Positions 57,541 through 64,000 of a stretch of DNA of 64,000 nucleotides are shown here, in pieces. The stretch is from Paraphaeosphaeria minitans (lineage: Eukaryota; Ascomycota; Dothideomycetes; Pleosporales; Didymosphaeriaceae), in assembly GCA_015832175.1 (NCBI GenBank), contig WJXW01000017.1, forward strand, positions 310,001 through 374,000, written 5' to 3'. Numbering within the stretch: the stretch's first letter is position 1; each line of letters starts with the position of its first letter. The notes under the pieces were generated by a model, which searched no databases, had not been told where the DNA came from, and was given only the letters and a program-made list of their open reading frames with translations. The translations under genes were made by a program, and so were the position numbers.

Positions 57541-58609
57541 TCAGTACAGTCTGCTCGCCTTGGCGTTCCCGTCATCACCCTCGTCGTCGCTGGCAACGAT
57601 TGCGCGCTTTCGCTTGCGCTCCTTGTCCACAGCGGATGCTGCTGCATCTTTCTCGGTGGATGTCTTTTGCGCCACGCCAACATCCACTGCTGCGTTTTGC
57701 GAGGTGGGAGGCACGGCTTCAGCGAGTCCTGCATCTTTCTCGTTAGGGGGCTTCTGTCCCACGACAACATCCGCTGCTGCGTCTCGCGAGCTGGGAAGCA
57801 TGTCGTCAGCGGCGTGCTCACCGGCGGGCTCTTGGTCACGTGAGAGGATCTTGCGGCGTTTCTCTTTCTCTGCGGCCTTCTTGACGGCCAGTTTTTCTGT
57901 TACGCCAACTTAGTATCGTATCTCCTCCGACGTTGGAATGCAGGCGGCTATAACACATACTCTTCTGCAGCTCAGTGGCGGCGTCCTCTGCGGCATCACC
58001 TGCAATCCCATTGGCGGTCTGCGCGTTCTGTGCGTGTCGCTCTGATATCTATGTTAGCACTGCTTTCGACATACTGAATCGGGTCAACATACCGTTCAGT
58101 TCGCGATCGACTTGATTTTTGAGCTTCATGGGGAGCACCACGGCGAAATCGTAGTGTTCCTCGGGCACAGTCAGGATGACGGACTTGCCCTTCAGCTCTG
58201 CGAGAGACGGCTCGTGGCCATTCTGTTCCAGCATTGCCTGCTGGAGCATCTTGCCCTGCAGCCGCCGCTGTCCGTAGAACCTGATGTCATCATGCCGGAG
58301 GAGATGCTGGTCGTATGCCATGAGATGCTCTGAGCGGTATCCGAATAGTGTCTCGAAGAAGTCGACCTTCATTTTGCAGTCATGCAGCTCCTGGAGCAAG
58401 ATTCCGATGGCAGAGACAACTGCGTCGGGGTCCTCGTCACACTTCAGCTTCTTTGCGGCCGACCAGAAGTCGAAATCTGGGGGGAAGCCATAGTCGTCTG
58501 CGTCTTTGGCAGGAGTGCTCTCGGTGTTGTTCTGGGTAGACTGCTGTTCGGAACTCGCGTCGGTAGCGGCGTCCTCAGGCGGTCCGCCGGCGGATTGGAT
58601 TCCAGGCAT
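57541..58609 (-). CDS. Unrecognised fungal protein with acidic start and basic tail
   Basis: Three exons, 58609-58093, 58041-57961 and 57896-57541, with introns of 51 and 64 bp, give 317 residues; all phases match. I do not recognise the family. Residues 45-180 look like a folded helical domain (FPPDFDFWSAAKKLK, AVVSAIGILLQELHDCKMKV, FFETLFGYRSEHLMAYDQHL, HYDFAVVLPMKLKNQV). It is preceded by an acidic Ser/Thr/Gln-rich start and followed by an Ala/Glu/Lys-rich coiled coil (KLAVKKAAEKEKRRKILS) and a tail with two similar Asp-Ala-Ala segments. KERKRKRAIV near the end may be a nuclear localisation signal. It may be a nuclear regulatory or structural protein, but this is a guess. Confidence 0.7.
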
Positions 58610-61568
58610 GATGTTTGCGGTTGTAGGTATGCAGCTTGGATAGATGCGCTCAAGCTACTCAGTTATATACACTTGCTGTTTGAGGCGATAGTTGTTGGGT
58701 GCTGAGGGTGTGCTGGCAGAAAAACAGGCAAAACAAACACTTCACTTACCCCGATACTCGATTGGTGAGAGATTTGAGCCTCGAGAGAAGTATTAGCACT
58801 AGAAATGGGTTTTATCTCAACTTCAAAACGGCGCAATTGCGCCGATCGTGCCGATGCGTCACTTCAACGCCGGTCAAAGCGGCCGTTAGCCATTTCACGA
58901 GAACGAGCAACGCTTTCCAGAGATTTCTCTATACCATGTGACTGTGCTCGAACTTGGTTGTCTGCCTGGTACATTAAGTGGCCGCTCGATCCTCTCTCAC
59001 TTTCTTCCTTACCCCAAGGCTTTTATCCCTTCACGATTTCAAGCCGAGTCCCGGATGTCAGGTGACGACGAAGACGCCCTCACCTACAGTACGGACGTGA
59101 CATGCTTGGGCAGGCTCCTACGATATGGAAATTATACGGCTATTTGACAGCCTGCAAATGATATGGCTTCGATGTCAGAACGGAGTCAGGGAGGGCGTGA
59201 CATTGCTTGGTACGCTCGTTTCCGTGACCGCCTAATGGCTTTTGTTAAAGGGAGCCTGCGATTGTGGGGACAGCGCAAGTCACGAGGAGGTTACTTCTTC
59301 CTGGTGGGTGTAGGTGTTTGGGCGAGGGCCTTCTGGAGGGGCTCACCATGTTCTGTGAGGCGGTGCAGACATTACAGTCTGGCTTAAAGTTTTTCATTGA
59401 CTGCTTCGGCGTTGCCGGGCTTTCGAGAGAGAAGAATAGCTACACGTGCAGGAACCACGGAGCTGGTTGTCAATCGAAGGCTTTTGATATAGTCCTGCTC
59501 TTCAAGCCAGATCCACAATCTGAGCATAACCAGTCTACACAGCTACCTGAGCGAGACATCTTGAGCAAGGTCAGACTTCCTGGCCATATGTAATCTCTAC
59601 ATACGTGTAATATTCGTCGACACCAGCGAATGCGTCGTAGTATCAACATGGCGAACCGGAGTCTCCACTAGTGGTTCACTCTCACCTATCCCGTGTACGT
59701 TCGCGACCTTTCACGTCTGTTTGCGTCCGTCGACTCTCTTGCCTCTTCTCTCATTTTGCCTCGCCCTCCGTTTTCGCCGCCACCCACCCCCGGACTTCCA
59801 AGCTAGCTTCTGCTGCAGGCGGCAACGCCTGACTCGTCTTATGATGTGGTAAGATTGCCTACGATATCTGGAGAGCTTGCTCTCCACGACAGGCCGAAAG
59901 ATCCATGGCATATCGATGCAGTCGCACACTTCCTGCACATTCATTCGCCATTGTCCTGCGTAAACTGGGGTGATGCTTGGAAAAGCAGGTAGGTATAGGA
60001 AAACTGGAAACTCTAATCGGTTGTACAGGCGGTCCTCGAAGTCGGACTCTGCACCTGTCCGTGGTAAGAGCTACGGACGTGGGATTGATTTCGCTCATGA
60101 CCAGAGCCAAGCAGAGACGCAGTAGAATGATCGTCGCCTTTCATAGCTTATCCCCCTAATTTTATTTCCTACTCTTGCACCAAATACATGTGAATGCATC
60201 CATTGCAACGTCTTTTGAATGTGCGCGAATGCCAGATGACCCACGACTAGTTTTGAAGACATCCTGGCGTCTGCTGGTGTGGTGCCTCCAAAACGCACAA
60301 GGATGCGTGCACCTTTAGACAGAGTATGCGAGCCCTGGTTTCCAAGTTATCTTTGTCGTTTTAAAGACATTGTCTCTGAGATAGCCTGCTTCGCACCAGC
60401 TCAGAGCCTTAATTCTGGAAGCAACCACGCAAATCTGCTGTACCGCAGCGCAATCCTCGACTGGAGAGCGGTGCATCGATTTGACGGCAACGCGCAGCAG
60501 CGCATCAAACAACAGAACCAAGGTCACATGCTACTGACCGTGCTCGGAGAACGGGGATGGACGCCGTAGCGATGTGTTGTTGATGGGAATGAATACATGG
60601 ATTCGATGTAGGTAGGTACCTACGGTATCGATAGGTGCCTACCTAAGTACGCGGCTTCGGAACAACCTTCGACCGACCTCGACGATCGCTCTCTCTTCCT
60701 CCTGCACTGTGTCGCATCGCCCGGACGTTCACCACTTGCAATGTATCGCTGGGATGTGGTACGACTGTTTTATCAGATTGCATGTTCAGTAACGTTTGCT
60801 TCCCCCAGCTACTTTCACTGGCCCATACCGCTTCGAATGGCTTTGAGACTGATTAAGCAATGGAGTGTGCGCTCACTATACCTACCACCATGGACAATAT
60901 ATCTGTTGCTAATCTGGTTGAATGCTCTCCAGTATACTATGGACGCTCCTGTTTCAGGCCGGGACTTAAATCCCTCTTGTACTGTTTGTCTCTTAATGAC
61001 AGAGCTGCAACCGCAAGGTGACTTTGATGCAGGGCAACATGAGGCGTATCAACTGTATTGCAGACTAACTATCAAGCTTGGTATATCGCTTTGGTTGTGG
61101 CGCTGCATGGCATGGGTCACTCACCCGCCTGGGAAAGTTTACCCCAAACACGGAAGGCGCAAGAACCCGCTGTACCTACCACCACCACACTTAGACCAGT
61201 CTGAGGCCTCTCTCTTCGTTCGTTCGCTCTAACGCTGAAAACCCTAACTCTACCGCTTTACCCGCTATCTTATGCACATTTTAGTTTGCCTAGTATTACA
61301 CTCGTTGTATTTCATACCACAGGCTCCAGTTTGGTAGAAGCCGCAAACTGCCTACAGAAAGCTCGCAACCCCAGGTGATGCTGGAGCGGGTCCAAGTTTG
61401 TTTACCCCCTAGCAACGCGCTTCAACACTAACACGAATAGCTGCATATAGTCGCCCGCCGCCCTACAGAGCGCCGGCACGGCACGGTTATACGGCCTCTG
61501 CAATAACAGCCATCACACACTGGCACGAGCGACCTCACCCAACTAGGACACGTACAACATCTGAGAGA
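58610..61568. other. Long gene-poor stretch
   Basis: Almost 3 kb without a supported gene. Isolated open frames (59264-59593, 60279-60569, 60741-61232) show no recognisable domain, and their neighbours do not splice in a convincing way. A cluster of GGTAGGTACCTACGG / GGTGCCTACCTAAG lies at about 60608-60650. Promoters for the flanking genes must be at the edges. Confidence 0.5.
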
Positions 61569-62507
61569 ATGCCCCCACGTACCCTGCATGATGAGCGTGA
61601 AGAGCTAAGGAGAACACTTTTGTCAATGGCGCATTTGGGAGGTGTCGGGCACGTTAGTGACGACATAGCAGATCAAGTGATACGTACACTGGGTGGAGAC
61701 AGGGAAGATCTCAGAGGTCCTATCCATGTCACGATCCTACGCCCTCCGCACGCCGCAGCAGCCGCTCCTTATGCAGCAGACCCCAATCGTGGAGAGGCTA
61801 GTGTCGGTGAGAGCTTTTACATCTTACGCGGAGAGCTTCAAGCGCTTGGTGATGGCTTCGATGATCACGGACGACGGTTCATGGAGTTGCCGTCGAGGAC
61901 AACTGTCAGGTATGTCAAACAAAGTGATTGCTGGTCTCAATCCCCCCTGATTGTGTAATAAAACAGGGATGGGCGCCGCGGCCGCAGCAACAATAGGACC
62001 ATCAACACGCCAACCGGCATGTCCCAGGACGATAACTCCTATGACCTGATGGTGCAGGGGTCTGCAGCCCGGTCTATCCACTATGGCCGTGGTTTCCGCA
62101 ACCGATGGCCGGCAGCACGAGTCCGATACCGTTCAGATCGCGACATTCCGCTGAGCCGCGATGACACGTGTCGATGCATCTTGTTCCGCACCGAATTCGC
62201 AAGGCATATCGCACCGAGTTTGGAATGGTACGATTTCATGCAAACCCGCATTCGAGATGAGAGGCGTCGAACTCGCCGCCAAGCTTTGGGGGAGACAGGA
62301 CTCTTCAGCACAATACCGGACCGTATCCTCGTGGAACTGCGACAGGCTCGAGCGCTCGCTGGAATCGACGTGAGCGTATTTGACGTGGAGATCACGAGGA
62401 GGATTCTAGCGGATCCGTCAGGCTGGGGAGCGGTGGGATCTGCGCTCAGGAATCGAGGATGGGTGGATGAAGTGCTCGACGACGGGGACAACTATGTGTT
62501 TCATTGA
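61569..62507 (+). CDS. Unrecognised protein, Arg-rich
   Basis: Two exons, 61569-61909 and 61967-62507, with a 57-bp GTATGT...CAG intron, give 293 residues. No family was recognised. The first exon is mixed helix/loop (TLHDEREELRRTLLSMAHL, DDIADQVIRTLGGD). The second starts with a basic Arg/Gly/Asn patch (GRRGRSNNR), has a central region rich in Arg (FRNRWPAARVRYRSDRD), and ends in helices typical of a small folded domain (PDRILVELRQARALAG, DVEITRRILADPSGWG, SALRNRGWVDEVL). The upstream spacing and single canonical intron support a real gene, but expression is unproven. A possible orphan or lineage-specific gene. Confidence 0.6.
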
Positions 62508-63649
62508 GGAAATTCAAGTGTGGTGGAGAGGACAGATTGCTCGGTCCTGCTTCGCGACAGGACTGCCACCTGTTGTGTGTTTGGTTATCGGACTGTGTAA
62601 GGCATGGTACCGGTAGGCAGGGTGGGAAAGCGCCTTCGGGATCAGATACCACAAAGGCCACTTGAGGTCTAGAGTCGGCGAGCGCGCAGTACTTGGCTTC
62701 TGATGCAGCTGGTTGCGGCGCACGTTGCTTGCATGGCTTAGTTTTCTCTTTCGAACGCAAGCATCTTCAGACAGGAAATGGTATTGCACATGATGCTCGT
62801 ATTGTTAGTGACGCGTGGATTGACCTAGAGCATGTCTTATAGTGGCCTGACCCGTGTAGCAACCCAGGGCGCATCTCATAGTGACCCGTAGACTAAACCA
62901 GAGCACGTCTTATAGTGACCCGTAGACCAAACCATTGTGCGTCTTATAGTGACCTGACCCGTGGACCAACCCAGAGTGTATCTCATAGTGGCCCGTGGAC
63001 CAACCCAGAGTGTATCTTATAGTGGCCCGTGGACCAACCCAGAGCACGTCTTATAGTGACCCGTAGACCAGACCAGTGTGCGTCTTATAGTGACCTGACC
63101 CGTGTACCAACCCAGAACGCATCTCATAGTCACCTGTAGACTAGCCCAGAGTACGTCTCATAGTGACCCGTGGGCCAACCCAGAGCACGTGACTATTTGT
63201 CGACGTCATCGGTATAGGGTCTGCGATGGAATCCAAAATGCCACAACCCAACTAGCCAGCCTACGAGCTGCAAGCAATGACTGCTGCGGAGGGTAGATAG
63301 CAAGGAAGAACACGCAATGTCGACATGGCAGCGCTGTGCATCCTCCCCTTGACGGGGACGCGGTAGTCGCGAGCAGCTAGACCGTTTTAGTCCGGCGATG
63401 CGCCGGTTCGGTTCAAGGAAGGCAGCGGCGTTGACCCCCGGACACGATTCTTTTCGCGATCACCTCACAAAGAAACATCTCGGCCAGCGCGCCTTGGAGA
63501 CGTGTCAGCGCGAATCCGACCACATCAGCATACTCTCCCGACGGCTGCCAACCGTGCGATAGCACATTTAGGCTGATTCATGTTGATTCCGGGTGGCGCG
63601 CGGTGGTCCCCTTGCTGTGACTTATTGTGAGGAGGCTCCCAGCGCAGCC
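62508..63649. other. Intergenic with a ten-copy minisatellite
   Basis: This is dominated by the 62830-63190 minisatellite. Right of it is a GC-rich segment with no coding signal, which presumably carries the promoter of the SWR1-like gene starting at 63650 or 63659. Confidence 0.65.
62830..63190. repeat. Ten-copy 31-41-bp minisatellite (TCTTATAGTGACCCGTRGACCA...)
   Basis: Ten diverged units share the core (C/T)ATAGTG(A/G)CC(C/T)G(T/A) and end with CCAACCCAGAG-like sequence. Three units carry an extra TGACC within (GTGACCTGACCCGTG), giving longer copies. Unit order looks patchy rather than strictly periodic, suggesting several rounds of expansion. Confidence 0.9.
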
Positions 63650-64000
63650 ATGTTTGTGATGGCCTCTGACCCACAACCGACGCCTGACCACGACGATGTC
63701 CCCTCCGCCGCGATTCACGACGCGCTGCCAGCCGACGACGACCAGACCCTCGGAATAAAGGAAGAGAGAGAGACATCGGCACAGAATGGCGATGCCGACG
63801 GCGATGACGCGATCCGGGCGTCGCGCCCTGCGAAACGGCGGAAGCTCGAGAGCATCACACCGCGACGGTCGCTGTCACGCGCCGCCTCGCCCCCGTGGAA
63901 GTCGTTCACAGCGGACGGCCCCACGACCATTTTTGATAATGGCGTGAGGAAGTCGTCGCGCGTGAACCGTGAGGCACCCACCCCGCCCGAACCCGCCGTC
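63650..64000 (+). CDS. SWR1: SWR1-like chromatin remodeller, N-terminal part (cut by window end)
   Basis: The open frame runs off the window, with 117 codons visible; a second ATG at 63659 may be the true start (MASDPQPTPDHDD). The N-terminus is acidic and disordered, then carries RPAKRRKLESITPRRSLSR and the segment SPPWKSFTADGPTTIFDNGV followed by RKSSRVN. The S-P-P-W-K...DGPT...RKSSR arrangement is the conserved N-terminal marker of fungal Swr1, the catalytic subunit that loads H2A.Z into nucleosomes. The helicase domain would lie beyond 64000, so the call depends on this short motif alone. The INO80-family alternative is less likely because of this motif. Confidence 0.7.
   Translation, partial: MFVMASDPQPTPDHDDVPSAAIHDALPADDDQTLGIKEERETSAQNGDADGDDAIRASRPAKRRKLESITPRRSLSRAASPPWKSFTADGPTTIFDNGVRKSSRVNREAPTPPEPAV

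Noticed and set aside
60741..61232. 163-codon hydrophobic open frame
   Set aside because: Ile/Leu/Trp-rich but without a consistent transmembrane pattern or any relative; likely chance.
62830..63190. Possible CRISPR-like repeat-spacer array
   Set aside because: Repeats are contiguous and diverged, without unique spacers, and the genome is eukaryotic; it is a minisatellite.

Overview
The window is nuclear DNA of a filamentous ascomycete. Genes carry short GT-AG introns (mostly 45-65 bp), lie on both strands without operons, and belong to families typical of Pezizomycotina: DHA1 transporters, DUF4360, UstYa-like, HET, fungal SPRY, Tma23, Utp11. Intergenic DNA is littered with TAGGTACCTAGGTAGG-type motifs and minisatellites. 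A dothideomycete, perhaps Pleosporales, is my best guess; this is inference from family content, not a marker.

Layout. 1-2.4 kb: repeats, no gene. 2.4-7 kb: mitochondrial D-lactate dehydrogenase and a SPRY protein, with a CpG-decayed inverted repeat between them. 7-10.4 kb: gene-poor and AT-rich, holding a dead S41-peptidase gene. 10.4-13.2 kb: a small secreted cysteine-rich protein (three exons, assembled here), a beta-lactamase-fold protein and a GNAT acetyltransferase. 13.7-18.8 kb: a CaiB/BaiF CoA-transferase, a truncated AtuA-family remnant and a DHA1 transporter, looking like a decayed catabolic neighbourhood. 20.9-30.6 kb: a conserved ascomycete protein divergent from a roughly 2,370-residue protein that joins a ZNFX1-like helicase and NFX1-type zinc fingers to three CbxX/CfxQ AAA+ domains. 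32-35.5 kb: peroxisomal ABC half-transporter and a secreted DUF4360 protein. 37.8-43.8 kb: a broken aldehyde dehydrogenase, a small conserved protein, a UstYa-like membrane protein with altered motifs, and a shattered, partly inverted TM9/EMP70 gene. 44.8-50.7 kb: secreted metallophosphatase, Utp11, SDR and Tma23. 51.9-54.6 kb: THG1 (tRNA-His guanylyltransferase) with an extraordinary low-complexity insertion. 55-64 kb: a HET-domain relic, a secreted His/Lys-rich protein, two unrecognised spliced genes, a ten-copy minisatellite, and the 5' end of a SWR1-like chromatin remodeller cut by the window edge.

Housekeeping genes for ribosome biogenesis (Utp11, Tma23), tRNA processing (THG1) and chromatin (SWR1) are interleaved with accessory material: effector-like secreted proteins, one giant ATPase with an immunity-like architecture, and at least five gene relics. 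The relic density suggests a dynamic region fed by duplicated copies that then decayed. The most promising lead is the helicase/AAA+ fusion; the most solid anomalies are the triple-lesion aldehyde dehydrogenase, the inverted TM9 relic and the THG1 insertion.
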